A stretch of 64,000 nucleotides of DNA from Raphanus sativus (Eukaryota > Streptophyta > Magnoliopsida > Brassicales > Brassicaceae). How positions within the stretch are numbered: the stretch's first letter is position 1; each line of letters opens with the position of its first letter. The stretch covers positions 2,976,263-3,040,262 of the forward strand of contig NC_079512.1 in the NCBI RefSeq assembly GCF_000801105.2, written 5' to 3'. The notes below the pieces were generated by a model. It was not told the DNA's origin, made no database searches, and was given only the letters and a program-made list of their open reading frames with translations. Below, piece after piece: positions 20,079-31,012 of the stretch. The position numbers were made by a program, and so were the translations under genes.

Positions 20079-21191
20079 ATGAAAAGAAGCTCGAGGAAGG
20101 AAAGGAAGAGGAGGAACAAGACGAAGGTGTGTGGGTTATCGTCGTTGCCAGATGAGTTGGTTTGGAACTGCCTGGCTAAAGTATCGAGATGGGACCTGGC
20201 GGCCTTCGGTATGACCTCCAAGGCACACCGGTATTTCGCAATCTCTCCTTATCTCTGGGACTGGAGATGCCGGATGGGTCGCCTGGAGCCATCTTACTAC
20301 ATGTGCTTGCACATATTTCCAGAACCCATCCCACGGTGGTTCATCCTCCACCCGGTTCAACGTCTGCTGAAACGAATCGACTCGTACGCGTATCAGTCTC
20401 CAGAATCAGGATCCTCTTTCGTGGTGGTGGCTTGGCGTATATTTATCATCGGTGGACTCGTAGACGGCAAACCCACATCGGAAGTCGCGTTGTTCGATTG
20501 TTTCGAGCATAACTGGTACAAACTCCCGCCCATGAAGATGCCTCGTGCTTACGCCTCAGCAAGCATGATCGACAACAAGATATACGTGTTTGGAGGGTGC
20601 GACGGGGATGACTCAAACTGGGCAGAGGTATACGATATCGCCACCTGTACTTGGGATTTCTTGTGTGTGCCAACTACTACTCGGCCAAAGAATATCAAAC
20701 AAAGCGTGGTGATAGACAAAAAGGAGGTTTACGCAGTGGATGAGGATGGTCAAAGCTTCTCCTTCTCCCCAAGCAAACTGTTTGTGTCATGCGGCGTAAA
20801 AACAGATTCTAAAGACGACTGGTGTTTGATTAGAGGATTCTTATTTTCCCCTGGTCCCCGCGGGACAATACTGTGGTGTTTGCCACACGAGTTGGATTGG
20901 AAGGAAGTCAAGGGTTTGGAAGAGCTGCAAAAACAACAACCACATCTGGCTGAATACGGTATCACCAAACTCTCCACAACCTATGCAAATTCCTACCTTG
21001 TCATCTTCTGGAACGCCCAGCCTCAAGGTGCTGATAGTTTGGAGCTTTGGTCCGCCCACATTTCCCTCGGTAAATTTGGACCAGAGGTTTGGGGAAAGAT
21101 TGAGTGGTCCGGTTCTGTCTACAAACTCGACTACCCTCTCACAGACTCAAATAGAGTTAAGGTCGTGTTTGCTGGTACTGCCTTTACCTGA
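20079..21191 (+). CDS. F-box/kelch-repeat protein, copy 1
   Basis: This is a probable substrate-receptor subunit of an SCF E3 ubiquitin ligase; the F-box contacts a SKP1/ASK adaptor and the kelch region binds the target. It is a single exon of 370 residues. A basic N-terminus (1-17) precedes the F-box (LSSLPDELVWNCLAKVSRWD, about 20-65). Kelch repeats follow: IFIIGG, then a DCFEHNWYKLPPM blade near 140, and IYVFGG with a WAEVYDIATCTWDFL blade. The ATG at 20079 is chosen because it follows the conserved TATA box; the open frame extends further upstream without an ATG. Copy 2 at 23808 is a close tandem duplicate in the same orientation. Substrate and pathway cannot be read from sequence; this is a very large, fast-changing family in Brassicaceae. 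Confidence 0.9.
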   Translation: MKRSSRKERKRRNKTKVCGLSSLPDELVWNCLAKVSRWDLAAFGMTSKAHRYFAISPYLWDWRCRMGRLEPSYYMCLHIFPEPIPRWFILHPVQRLLKRIDSYAYQSPESGSSFVVVAWRIFIIGGLVDGKPTSEVALFDCFEHNWYKLPPMKMPRAYASASMIDNKIYVFGGCDGDDSNWAEVYDIATCTWDFLCVPTTTRPKNIKQSVVIDKKEVYAVDEDGQSFSFSPSKLFVSCGVKTDSKDDWCLIRGFLFSPGPRGTILWCLPHELDWKEVKGLEELQKQQPHLAEYGITKLSTTYANSYLVIFWNAQPQGADSLELWSAHISLGKFGPEVWGKIEWSGSVYKLDYPLTDSNRVKVVFAGTAFT

Positions 21192-21572
21192 TGATCATGT
21201 TCTTACTCCCTTGTTTCAAAACTATATATTTATTATTGATACCATCTCTGACTCATTGACCAGGGATCTAAGTTGTTTTTTTCTTTTAATTTATATATTT
21301 TGCAACTGAGTCAGAAGCAAGATACATATCTATTCTGCTCGTCCCGTTTGTTTGTCAAAGTGTTTTTAGATTCAAAGATAACATAGATTGCAAGATGTTG
21401 CTGATATTTTCATTTCACATGCGTGATTGTTAAAGTCGTTTCAACTTTGGTATTATAGAATGATGAATGCCTCTATTTTATTCAACCAAATTAGGATGCA
21501 CACACTTTATGAGAAATCTTCAGTTTGTGCTTTCTTCCCGAGTAAAGAAGCTGAATCTAATGTAACTGAGAC

Positions 21573-22264
21573 CTGGGTTTTAAATTGCGAAACGCGACTC
21601 ATGGCGACCAAAGGCGAACGCCATGCGTATTACTCGCACAAATGTAAATTCAAAACACCTATATAAATACTCTCCTTTCAAGTTAATGAAACGTTTAACT
21701 TTAAAACCAAAACACCAAGTCCACTATAGTTGAATCCCAAATAGTAATACAAGAATGAAAAACACCAAGTCTGAATCGCAAAACTACTACGTCTTAATAG
21801 CAAAGGAACAACTCAAAATACCAAATCAAAACACCAAGTCCTAAACACACAAACTCAGATTCAGATTTATGATCATAATACTCTTAACACATACTCAAAC
21901 CGAAGTCATCAAAACTCATCCTCTCTCAGCCATAATAAAACTTAAACGCAGAAGAGAAAAGTATGATCACAGAATATTTAGTTAGAGTTAAACGTGAGAG
22001 AGGAGAATAATATGATCACGGGATATATGATTAACTAAAACCAATGTCAGTTAGTTTGATAGACTAGGTTTACACAAACCAAACTAGATTGTGTAATATC
22101 AACATATGCTACAAGCGCTTTCGAAAAAGCCTTTTAAGCATAAAAGCGGTGAATACCCACCGCCATGTGTACGTCGCTTGGCCATGGGGTATTGAAGCGA
22201 TAAGACTATCACTTCACCTCGCCATGCGCCATGGCGGCCAAAGCGGTCCCTTTTTAAAACCAAG
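21573..22264. mobile_element. hAT-like MITE (692 bp)
   Basis: The element is flanked by the 8-bp duplication ACTGAGAC (21565-21572 and 22265-22272), as expected of hAT elements. Its ends are inverted: CTGGGTTTTAAA on the left and CTTGGTTTTAAA read inward from the right. Subterminal GCG and GCCATGGCG-like motifs resemble those of the element at 25137. No coding frame is present. Confidence 0.85.
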
Positions 22265-22272
22265 ACTGAGAC

Positions 22273-23143
22273 ACACCAGAAAGGTAATAATAACGCTGAG
22301 AGGAGGAAAACTGTTGTCAACAGTTACAGTGACTATGATGGTTATGGGGGACAGAGGAGGCTTCAGGTTCAGTAACAGCCACCTCGCAGACAGTAAGAGA
22401 TCAAGATAAAGGAGAGAAACATCGGAAAGGAGAAGACCAAGAATCAGATCAGGAACTGTTTATAGACAAGAGGAAAAACAACCAGAAGATGAACAGAGAA
22501 ATTTATTACTTGATATGAATCATGTTGATGCCCCCATATGCAAGAACATAACACTAACGGTCCTTTTCACCATGGTCCATGGAAAAGGTGTTTTGGAACA
22601 AAACATCGCTTTAGGACCAGCTAGGAGAACGTTCTGGAAGTGTTGGTTCCTGAGACCTGTAGTAAGACCAATGCTTTACGGATCAAACCCTAACCAGGAG
22701 TTGCAATTTGGCTCAGGTTAGAATTTCTATAACCCCTCTGCAGTGTTTGTGAATAATCGGGAACAAGATCTTATCCATATTCAGATAGAAGTGAATGCAC
22801 CTCACAGCAACGAGTTTGAACCCCATGGATTACATGGAAATGAAGAAAAAGATTTGCCTCGGTTTCAGAGTGACAGTACCATTCTGTTTCCATTCGTCAG
22901 TGACTTAGTGTTTGATAGTAGCAGATTTTACAAAAGATAAAGCTTCACCTTCTTCCCCAACCAAAAACAAACAGACTTTTATAAATTTAGTGTTTTAGAA
23001 AAGAATATATATGGCTTTGAGAAAACTCTGTACAATTTAAATTATCATTCGCATTTTTGTAGAAGAAAGAATACGGGCTTAGCTGGAGAAAAGATCTGTT
23101 CTTTTTGTAAACTTATGAAACTGATATAAAAAAAAATTGTTCA
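22273..23143. other. Gene-free stretch with weak coding-like remnants
   Basis: Short open frames at 22515-22721 and 22743-22940 (plus strand) have mixed, non-repetitive composition and could be decayed exons. I cannot assign them to a family, and no splice chain or start links them. The remainder is AT-rich. Confidence 0.35.
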
Positions 23144-23152
23144 TTAAACTTT

Positions 23153-23453
23153 AGGCAAATCTCTAAAATAGCACTTTTTAAGTTTTTGTCACAAAATAGC
23201 ATTCCAAAAATAAAATGACCAAAATAACACTTTTTTGTTTTGAAAATTTTAATATTTATTTTTTATTTTTACATATTTGAACATATTACTAAAACCCCAC
23301 CCATTAACTCTAAACCCTAAATCGTAAATTAATTAACCCAATGGTTATAAATGCATATTTACCCTTCAATAAAACTTATTTTGGTCATTTTTTTTCTTGT
23401 GATACTATTTTTGTGAGAAAAACTTGGTTTGGTGCTATTTTTGTCTTTTTCTC
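23153..23453. mobile_element. Mutator-like MITE (301 bp)
   Basis: The element is flanked by the 9-bp duplication TTAAACTTT (23144-23152 and 23454-23462). Long imperfect inverted ends share AAAATAGCAC and AAGTTTTTGTCACAAAATAG-like blocks. The middle holds AAACCCTAAATC-type sequence. There is no coding frame; the open minus-strand frame at the right arm is incidental. Confidence 0.8.
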
Positions 23454-23762
23454 TTAAACTTTTTTTATTTACCATCACGTTTTTAATGCAAGATTTGAGG
23501 AAATCTAATTCTTCAAAAACTTGATTGGAAGAAAAAATGTTTTTTGAGAAAAAAAAAACAAAAACCATTTAAAATTTTTTTTTCACAGCGACAGTGTTTC
23601 TTGACTGGGCTTTAGTTCCGTTAAGCCCACCTACGGTTGCGCAAATTTGGGCCACCATCATATCATCCGAACCAAAGTGTATGTCGTTGTTGGGATGTCT
23701 TGTTAACAACTTCCAGTGTTTTTTTTTCTTTTATTTCCTTATTCTTTGAGGGTAATTCCTTT

Positions 23763-23769
23763 TATATAA
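23763..23769 (+). promoter_or_regulatory. TATA box of F-box/kelch gene 2
   Basis: TATATAA lies 39 bp before the ATG at 23808, in a leader that matches that of gene 1. Confidence 0.6.
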
Positions 23770-23807
23770 GACAGTTTCTATTCTCTTCTGTCTCCATTCT
23801 TCTCTCA

Positions 23808-24998
23808 ATGAAAGGAAGATCTGGGGGGATTCGGGGATGTTCTCAATTGGGATTGAGGAAGGGGAAGGGGAAGGAGAGGAAGAAAGTGTGTGGGTTAACT
23901 TTGTTGCCAGATGAGTTGGTTTGGAATTGCCTGGCTAAAGTATCGAGCTTGGACCTGGCGGCCTTACGTATGACCTCCAAGGCACACAGGTCTCTCGCAA
24001 CCACTCCTTATCTCTGGGACTTGAGATTGGAGATGGGTCGCGTGGAGCCATGTTACTACATGTGCTTGCACATATTTCCAGAACCCATCCCACGGTGGTT
24101 CATCCTCCACCCGGTTCAACGTCGGCTGAAACCCATCGACTCGCACGTGTATCAGTCTCTAGAACTAGGATCCACACCGATCTACTCGCACGCGTATCAG
24201 TCTCCAGAATCAGGATCCTCTTTCGTGGTGGCGGCTTGGGGTATATTTGTCATCGGTGGACTCGTAAACGGCAAACCCACATCGGAAGTCGCGTTTTTCG
24301 ATTGTTTCGAGCATAAGTGGTACAAACTCCCGCCCATGATGATACCTCGTACTTCCGCCTCAGCAAGCATGATCGACGACAAGATATACGTGTTTGGAGG
24401 GTGCCTTGGGGATGACTCAAACTGGGCAGAGGTATACGATATCGACACCTTAACTTGGGATTTCTTGTGTGTGCCTAGTCGGCCTAAGAATATCAAACAA
24501 AGCGTGGTGATAGACAAGAAGGTAGTTTACGCGGTGGATGAGGATCGTCAAAGCTTCTCCTTCTCCCCAAGCAAACTGTTTGTGTCATGCGGCGGAAAAA
24601 CAGATTCTAAGCCAGGAGACAGAGACCACTGGTGTTTGATTGGAGGATTCTTATTTTCCACTGGTCCCCGCGGGACAATACTGTGGTGTTTGCCGGATGA
24701 TTTGGATTGGAAGGAAGTCAAGGGTTTGGAAGAGCTGCAACAACAACAACAGCGGTTGGTTGAATACGGTATCACCAAACTTACCACAAACAATGCTTCC
24801 TACATTGTCATCTTCTGGAACGCCCAGCCTCAAGGTGCTGCTAGTTTGGAGCTTTGGTCTGCAGAGATTTCCCTCAGGAAAAACGGACAAGAGATTCGGG
24901 GAAAGATTGAGTGGTCCGGTTGTGTCTACAAACTCGACTACCCTCTCACAGACTCAAATAGAGTTAAGGTCGTGTTTGCTGGTACTGCCTTTACCTGA
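23808..24998 (+). CDS. F-box/kelch-repeat protein, copy 2
   Basis: Paralogue of the gene at 20079 with the same single-exon plan and predicted SCF-receptor role; 396 residues. The basic Gly-rich N-terminus is longer and different from copy 1. The F-box (LTLLPDELVWNCLAKVSSLD) starts near residue 30. Kelch blades follow: IFVIGG, FDCFEHKWYKLPPM, IYVFGG and WAEVYDIDTLTWDFL. Compared with copy 1 it has a 13-residue insertion after the F-box region, where HVYQSLELGS is followed by HAYQSPESGS; this is a local tandem duplication of about 39 bp. It also has a small insertion (KPGDRDH in place of KDD) and lacks three residues after FLCVP. The C-terminal 25 residues are identical to copy 1. No frameshift or stop is seen in either copy, so both may be functional. 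Confidence 0.9.
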   Translation: MKGRSGGIRGCSQLGLRKGKGKERKKVCGLTLLPDELVWNCLAKVSSLDLAALRMTSKAHRSLATTPYLWDLRLEMGRVEPCYYMCLHIFPEPIPRWFILHPVQRRLKPIDSHVYQSLELGSTPIYSHAYQSPESGSSFVVAAWGIFVIGGLVNGKPTSEVAFFDCFEHKWYKLPPMMIPRTSASASMIDDKIYVFGGCLGDDSNWAEVYDIDTLTWDFLCVPSRPKNIKQSVVIDKKVVYAVDEDRQSFSFSPSKLFVSCGGKTDSKPGDRDHWCLIGGFLFSTGPRGTILWCLPDDLDWKEVKGLEELQQQQQRLVEYGITKLTTNNASYIVIFWNAQPQGAASLELWSAEISLRKNGQEIRGKIEWSGCVYKLDYPLTDSNRVKVVFAGTAFT

Positions 24999-25136
24999 TC
25001 ATGTTCTTACTCCTTGTTTCAAACTATATATATTTATTGATTACCATCTCTGACTCATTGACCGGGGATCTAAGTTGTTTTAAGCATCTTTGTGTGCTTC
25101 TTTTTTAATTTATATAATTTGCAATTGAGTCAGAAC

Positions 25137-25900
25137 CTTGGTTCCAAAAAGCGAGCGATTCTGTTGCCATGGCGCTAAGCGCCTTAAAGCGAGCACCTCC
25201 TCGCATAGGGACCCCATTGTCAGGCGAGGTACGTGAAGCACTCGCTTTCTCTCACTTTTCCTCGTTTTTGCTATTTTGCGAAAGCCTTAAAAGCGCCGCT
25301 TTGTTGTACCTATACAAAAAAAAAATTGATTCAAAATTGTAAACTTAACAAAACGGTTGAAAAATATTTAGTATATCAAAAGTATATGCTCTGATCACGT
25401 ATTAGGCGTGTAGAGGAGGTTTCCACAATCCCACTAACCTAGGATACAATCCAACTAACCCTATTTCTTCTCTTATACAAATAACTCTACAAACTCTTAA
25501 GTTAAAATCAATAGCTTCTCTTCTCTTGAACTTACGGCAGTAGCATATTCTTTGCAAGGTTTTTGGCTGATCAGTAACTTCTTTACGACTCTTGTTTATA
25601 TTATAGTTTTTTCTTGCTAAGCGAGTAACGTTTTCTTTAATATATGAATCATGTCAGTAGCTTGTTTATAAGTGATCATGTCTTGTTTATATCATAGCTT
25701 TTTCTACTTAAGTCAGTTTCTTTAATGTAAGTTTATATCTTGTTTCTCATTGTATGTTTGTTTATGTTATACATATATATGATCTAGAAATTACCTTTTT
25801 GTTGCAGGATACACAAAGCGTTCGCTTTGAGGCGCCATGGCGGTAAGCGCTAATCTCCCACCTCTTCGCTTCGTCTCGCCACACGCTTTTTCGAACCAAG
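25137..25900. mobile_element. hAT-like MITE (764 bp) with an empty site in the paralogous copy
   Basis: The element is flanked by the 8-bp duplication GTCAGAAC (25129-25136 and 25901-25908). Inverted ends read CTTGGTTCCAAAAAGCG (left) and CTTGGTTCGAAAAAGCG (right, read inward). In the duplicated segment downstream of gene 1 the same place (about 21308-21330) reads GAGTCAGAAGCAAGATACAT without the insert. This confirms both borders and dates the insertion after the gene duplication. GCGCC and GCCATGGCG motifs are subterminal. No coding frame is present. Confidence 0.93.
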
Positions 25901-26580
25901 GTCAGAACCAAGATACATATATATCTCGAAGTGTTTTAAATTCAAAGATAACATAGATTGCAATATATTATTGATATTTTCATTGACATGCATATTTGTT
26001 AAAAGTCTATGCTTAAAACTTGTTTCTGGGTGGTATATTATAGAATGATGAATGCCTCTATTTATTCAACTAAATTGGATACACCCTCTTTGTGAAACAA
26101 CTAGAGTAGCATCTTCAGTTTGTGCTTTCTTCCCGAGTAACCAAGCTGAATCGTAAAAATATTATCCCATTATCGTAATCGTGGAGACCATTAGAAACAA
26201 CCAAACCTCTTGAGTTTCTGTGCAGTGGATTTAAGGTTATCAATGAGTATGAGAATTGTGTTTTCTAGGAATGAACTTCATTAGCGGTTGTTACGAGATA
26301 CTTCTGTTACTCGTGGCTTCATCAGGGGCTTAAGAGTTTTCGTTTTGTTTAATTGTGTGGCCTTTAGTAGGAAATTCATCAGGGACCCTGTGTCATAAGT
26401 ACACTCCATACCATTAAGTAAACGTTTAAGATTCAGAATCATAAGCAAGCTCTTGTTAAAATCCACAGGTTCAGACAAACAAAACACACATAGTGGAGCT
26501 AGAAGATTTGAAAGACGCAGTCATGAAGAAAAATGAGGACGTAGGAGAAAGCAACGAGGAGGGTGTGGTTTCGAGATCCA

Positions 26581-27560
26581 GAGAAGCACCTTGAGTCTTT
26601 CTTGCCTGTTCGAGTCAACGAGCAGACAGTAAGCAACCTGTTACAGTCACTGCTAGTGGCAGGTGCAGTGTTGGCTATACCTGCCATTAAGCTCATACCA
26701 ATTTCTCTCTTATGGAGTTAATTCGCTTACATGGCCATCCATAGCCTCCCAGGGAATTATTTATTTGAACGCACAGTGCTTCTCTTCGTCCCACCAAGCC
26801 GGAGATTCAAGTAAGTGCGCTCTGAAATTGCTCTGTTTTTCCCTGTTTTGCTCTGTTTTGCTCTGTTTTTTTTCTTTCTTATAAAACATGATCACTTGAT
26901 GAATGTTGTTGCCAGGGTTTTGGAGGGAGCACACGCATCTTTCGTGGAGAAAGTTCCGTATAAGTCAATCGCTGCGTTCACAGGGTTACAAATATTCTAC
27001 TTTGGGCTGTGATGCTACGGAGTGACATGGATTCCAGTGGCTGGAATCATGTTTCCAGTCCCTTTCTTTCTCTTAATAGCCATCAGACAGTACCTTCTCC
27101 CGAATCTCTTTAAACCGGCGCATCTCCGATAACTCAATACCTCTGAGTACGAGGAGATTCCTGGAACTCCTATAAACCCTCTCGAGCTATCTTTCAGGGT
27201 GAGTCAATATCTATATCTATTACCTTATTGCGTTTTTTGTAACCGGAGTTCTGTATTAATTTGGAGTTAAAATTGTTTTAAAGTCAACTGGTTCGAGGAG
27301 AAACGTTCTAGAGTGCGATGCTGAGATCTTAGACGAGTTAACCAAAAGAGCAGAGGCGAGTTTAGAGTCCGTCCAACAGATAGTCTTAGCCCAGACAAAG
27401 GCCACCAGGTTTAACTTCTTCTTTTTTTGTTTGTTATAGATCATTGTGTTAGGTCTGAACTTACTAGAAGAAGAATGTTCACATACTCATGTTTTAACTT
27501 GCAGCTTTACCCTAATGAGATCGTAGAAGCAGGTGAGGTGATGGAGACATGAGTACTCCA
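26581..27560 (+). pseudogene. BOR-like: Boron transporter (BOR, HCO3-transporter family) C-terminal pseudogene
   Basis: BOR proteins are borate efflux carriers of the plasma membrane, about 700 residues long. Only the last third is here. Exon-like pieces 26581-26810, 26916-27198 and 27283-27403 retain correct splice borders, and a piece near 27500-27553 (LYPNEIVEAG) matches the tail. Recognisable blocks are [84 protein letters not shown] and CDAEILDELT. In-frame stops occur at 26719 (TAA), 27010 (TGA) and 27130 (TAA). The 5' two thirds of the gene are absent nearby. Which BOR paralogue it derives from cannot be told by eye. Confidence 0.9.
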
Positions 27561-27599
27561 AGAGAGTGATCTATCAACGATCACAGCGACCATGCGGAA

Positions 27600-28411
27600 A
27601 TGCAAATCTTGTATTAGGGTTTGTGTCCTTAAATAAACTCAAGATGTTCTTAGCAGTAAGAACTTATGAAGTACTGGTCAAGTCTTAAACCGCGCAGGGA
27701 AAAATATCGTTCTCTTTTCTTTTCCCTTTATGAATCAATGTTTCATATTTTGTATTATATATATATATATATAATTCATGAACCAAATCTTCAACTTTTT
27801 AGTCACTAAGAATAAAAGAAATGTTTTGAAGTTGAGACAAGGCATTGGAAGCTTGCTTGTTCTCTAAGAAACAATAAATTGTGTATTACAATTTCATGAT
27901 TGTGAAGGAATAGCAACAAACCTACGAAGCATGTGCAAAGCACTTGGCAAATTTGGATAGGCAAGCATTACAGAGATACATACTGACATTTTAAAGTCGT
28001 GAGTCAATATGAACAATCTTTTTTTTTCTACTTAAGAGTTGAAATCAAAAAGCTATAACAGGAAATGGATGAGCTTCAGGTTATTATGGGAATGAAGAAA
28101 GCTTGCATGTGGAAATCAAGAGAACACCAGAAACACTGATCTTAAGTAGACTAAGACACTCGCCGGTCACATCTACAGGGGCTCTATTTTATTGTTTGGC
28201 CTTTAGTAGGATTTTCTGTAACATCTACAGGGGCTCTGTTTCATAAGAACTAGAACTACAGGGGCGGCTCTGTTTCACAACAACTAGAAGTTCCATAACC
28301 CCCATATGTAGATGTTCCACAAAACTATTGTTCCTGATGAAAACTAGTTACCAAAGTAAAGGAAAAAAAAAGAAGCTATTGAAGTCCATATCTTTCTCGC
28401 TCTCTCTCTCT
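27600..28411. other. Gene-free stretch with an AT microsatellite
   Basis: A run of TA dinucleotides lies at about 27754-27772. The stretch 28150-28300 contains direct repeats around ACATCTACAGGGGCTCT and resembles 26300-26410 (GGCCTTTAGTAGGAAATTCATC), so it may be an old local duplication. A short CT run (28396-28413) ends it. No gene is recognised. Confidence 0.4.
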
Positions 28412-30483
28412 CTAATCCTGCTTCTCCTTCTTGTTCTCCAACTTCTTCTTCATCTTCTCCTCACCTGGCTCATTCTCATGATTCTGGCTTGCCAGCTTCA
28501 ATTCCCTATCCCAACCTGACTTACGGATCTGAACTTTTCTAGACGGATTAAGAACTGCAGCAGAAGAAAATATCAGAGAAGCAAGAGAAACAGTTAAACC
28601 AAATAAAGAGAAAACAAAACTAAAATACTACCTTGGCTCGTGTCTAAAGCAGCTCTCCGGTCTGGTTGTTCCCATTTTCTAGACGCTTCAGGACAGTGCT
28701 TCTTGCGTGCAGACAGATCGTCACTGCGAGGAACTGATCCAGAGAGAGAAACAAACAATCAGAGAAAGTTAAACCAAATAAAAACCAGAAAATAATTAAC
28801 TTGGCTTGTGTCGCCATCCTAAGCAGCTCTCTGTGGAATTTGGGGAATAGAAGTAAACCCATCATTAACGTTGATGGGGTCTGGTCGTTTCCGCAGGTAG
28901 TAAGGGATGTCCCGTCTTTCTCTCAGTTTCTGGTAAAATATCTCTTTGCCGGTTTTAGAAGGAGCAAGTAGTCCATTCTTTTCAATGGAAGATAGATGTT
29001 CAACAGCAGCAGATTCAACCGCACCATCAGTTTTAAACACAGCATGATATTCAACCAAATTCTCTTCTGGAGGCGGATGTTCAACCACAACAGGCCTTTT
29101 ACCATTGGCTCTAGGCCTTTGGAAACAAGATTTGGGGTCTTGGTGATCTAAGAGCATCCTTATCGTGGTCCTTAGACCAAGTCCTAAGCTATTTTGGGCT
29201 TAAAAGAAAATAAAAAAGCCTTAATTACCTAAGAACCAAGTCGCAAAAGTCCTTTGTTAAGAAGTTTTTGGGCTGGTCCTTGTGGATGCGTGGCAGCGTT
29301 GGATTGGTCACTGCAACCTCCTCCTTTCCATCTTCTTCCTTCTTCTCTATTTTCCAAATCGATCGGTCACTGCAACCTCCTCCTCCAAATCCGTCAATGA
29401 ATCACAGTGAGGTTTAAGATTTGATGGATCAATTTTAATTTGTCTCTGTTTTTGAATTTAGTTTGCCGCTTGGTTTACTCTCTGTGTGATTATTGAATCT
29501 CTCTCGATCTGTTGTCGTTTGCTGTTTGTGGATATGATCATGAAGTTTCTGGGAACCCGATGTTAATCACTTCCCTAGAGTATGTTTTTTCTTACAACTC
29601 TCTTTTGATGGCGTTGTCTTAATGATTTTGATTCCAAGAGTGTTACTGTATGTTATTAGGATTAGGATTGCATTTTTACTGTAAAGTCTGGGTCTTTATC
29701 ACTTTGAAATTAAAACATTGTAAAATTGAATGTGTAGTCATGTATGGTGTGTGTTTTGTGTTTGACATGGATGATTGAACAGAACGTGTATTGTTCAGTT
29801 TACAGGATATAAACTATGGAAGGCAGATGCAAAAGTCTAGGCAGAATAACAAGGCCGAGGGCCCGAGATGATAGAGTTGGCTATCGATACTCTCCGATCT
29901 CTCGTCCGACTCATCACTCCCTCGTCGCTCTCGTCTCACAACTCTCTGGGCTCTTCCCACTCTCTCGGGTCTCCCCACTCTCTCATCTCTCCCGACTCTC
30001 TCTTGTTCTCTCCGCATGTGTATCTTGTTGATCTTTGTTGTGATTGCTTGATTCCGTGTGTAGATTATAGAAATTGGGAACTTGTAGTTTTCATTATTTA
30101 GAGTGGCGGATTGTTTATAGAAATTGATGAACTTGTATTCGATTTATCTCCGCCGCATCTGATTCTTCAATATTTTCCTTGTTATCTTTGATATGTTATC
30201 TCATTATTTGTTGTGATGAAATGATTACGGTTTACAGATGCGATGCTTGTTTCATTTGCTGATTGTTTCATTTGCCGTTTGTATATGTAACCGAACTTCT
30301 TTATAGATTTGTATATGTAACCGAACTTGTTCATTTGCTAAGAAACTTCACTAAGTCCTACCAATAATCCTATTTTCCTAAAATTGTCCTTAGCTTTGGT
30401 CCTTAACACCTAAATAATAATTAACTAATCTAAGGACTTAGATTTGGGTCCTAGCAATATGGATGCTCTAAGGCTCCACAGCT
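28412..30483 (-). pseudogene. Unrecognised multi-exon gene, broken by a PIF/Harbinger insertion
   Basis: I do not recognise the protein. Exon-like pieces on the minus strand are 30469-30480 joined to 28800-29151 (split by the insertion 29152-30468), then 28632-28723 and 28412-28554, which ends in TAG. The first piece contains KRPVVVEHPPPEENLVEYHAVF and DIPYYLRKRPDPINVNDGF. The last is Lys/Glu-rich and ends in KKKLENKKEKQD. Pieces one and two end alike (RRAALDTSQ in the second; RAA, a TAG, then DGDTSQ in the first), so the gene has internal repeats. Damage: the in-frame TAG, a donor site changed from GT to TT at 28799, and the insertion just after an acceptor site. A related copy lies inverted at 31013-31560. 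Confidence 0.5.
29152..30468. mobile_element. PIF/Harbinger-like non-autonomous element
   Basis: The element is flanked by TAA (29149-29151 and 30469-30471), the 3-bp duplication typical of PIF/Harbinger. Inverted ends are GAGCATCC...GGATGCTC, and the subterminal regions share further imperfect inverted similarity (GGTCCTTAGACC / GGGTCCTAGC). The interior holds a C/T-rich block (29890-30020) and no transposase. Its right border lies within an exon of the minus-strand gene. Confidence 0.75.
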
Positions 30484-31012
30484 GCAAAATCAATTAACGA
30501 AAACAGAAGAAAAGACAACACACAAATACATACTTAGGACACCCTCCGTTGTGGTTCTCTGTTTATGTTTAGTCTCTGTCTGATATTTTTGAATGGATCA
30601 CTTCCTGCAAATAAAAAAAAACAACCGAGTAAAATAGCAAATTTCTCAAATTTAGAATCAAAACTTTCAGAATAAGAAAGGAACTTTCCCAAACATTATA
30701 AATATTTAAATTAATTTCAATGTGTTTTTAATTATAGATTGACATCTTATAATATTTTGAAACAAGTTATAGTGTAATTTTATTAACAACATAACTATTT
30801 ATCATTAAAAGTTTATTGATATTTATTTAGAATAGTATCATTAAATGTTATTCCACTGGCAACAGAATTCAAACTCTACAAAACATGAATATGGTCTAAG
30901 TATGTATTTTTAATTCCTTAGGTTTAGTGTCTTGATTTGAGTTTAATTGTTCTTTGTCCTTTGCTTATGATCTAGATCATGTGAAATTTGATGTTTATGT
31001 GCCTATTAATTA

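Noticed and set aside
28328..28519. Leu/Ser-rich plus-strand frame resembling a membrane protein
   Set aside because: It is the antisense of the Lys/Glu-rich last exon of the minus-strand gene and a CT microsatellite.
29868..30101. Ser/Leu-rich frame inside the PIF/Harbinger-like element
   Set aside because: Low-complexity C/T-rich sequence that gives similar frames in both strands; no motif.
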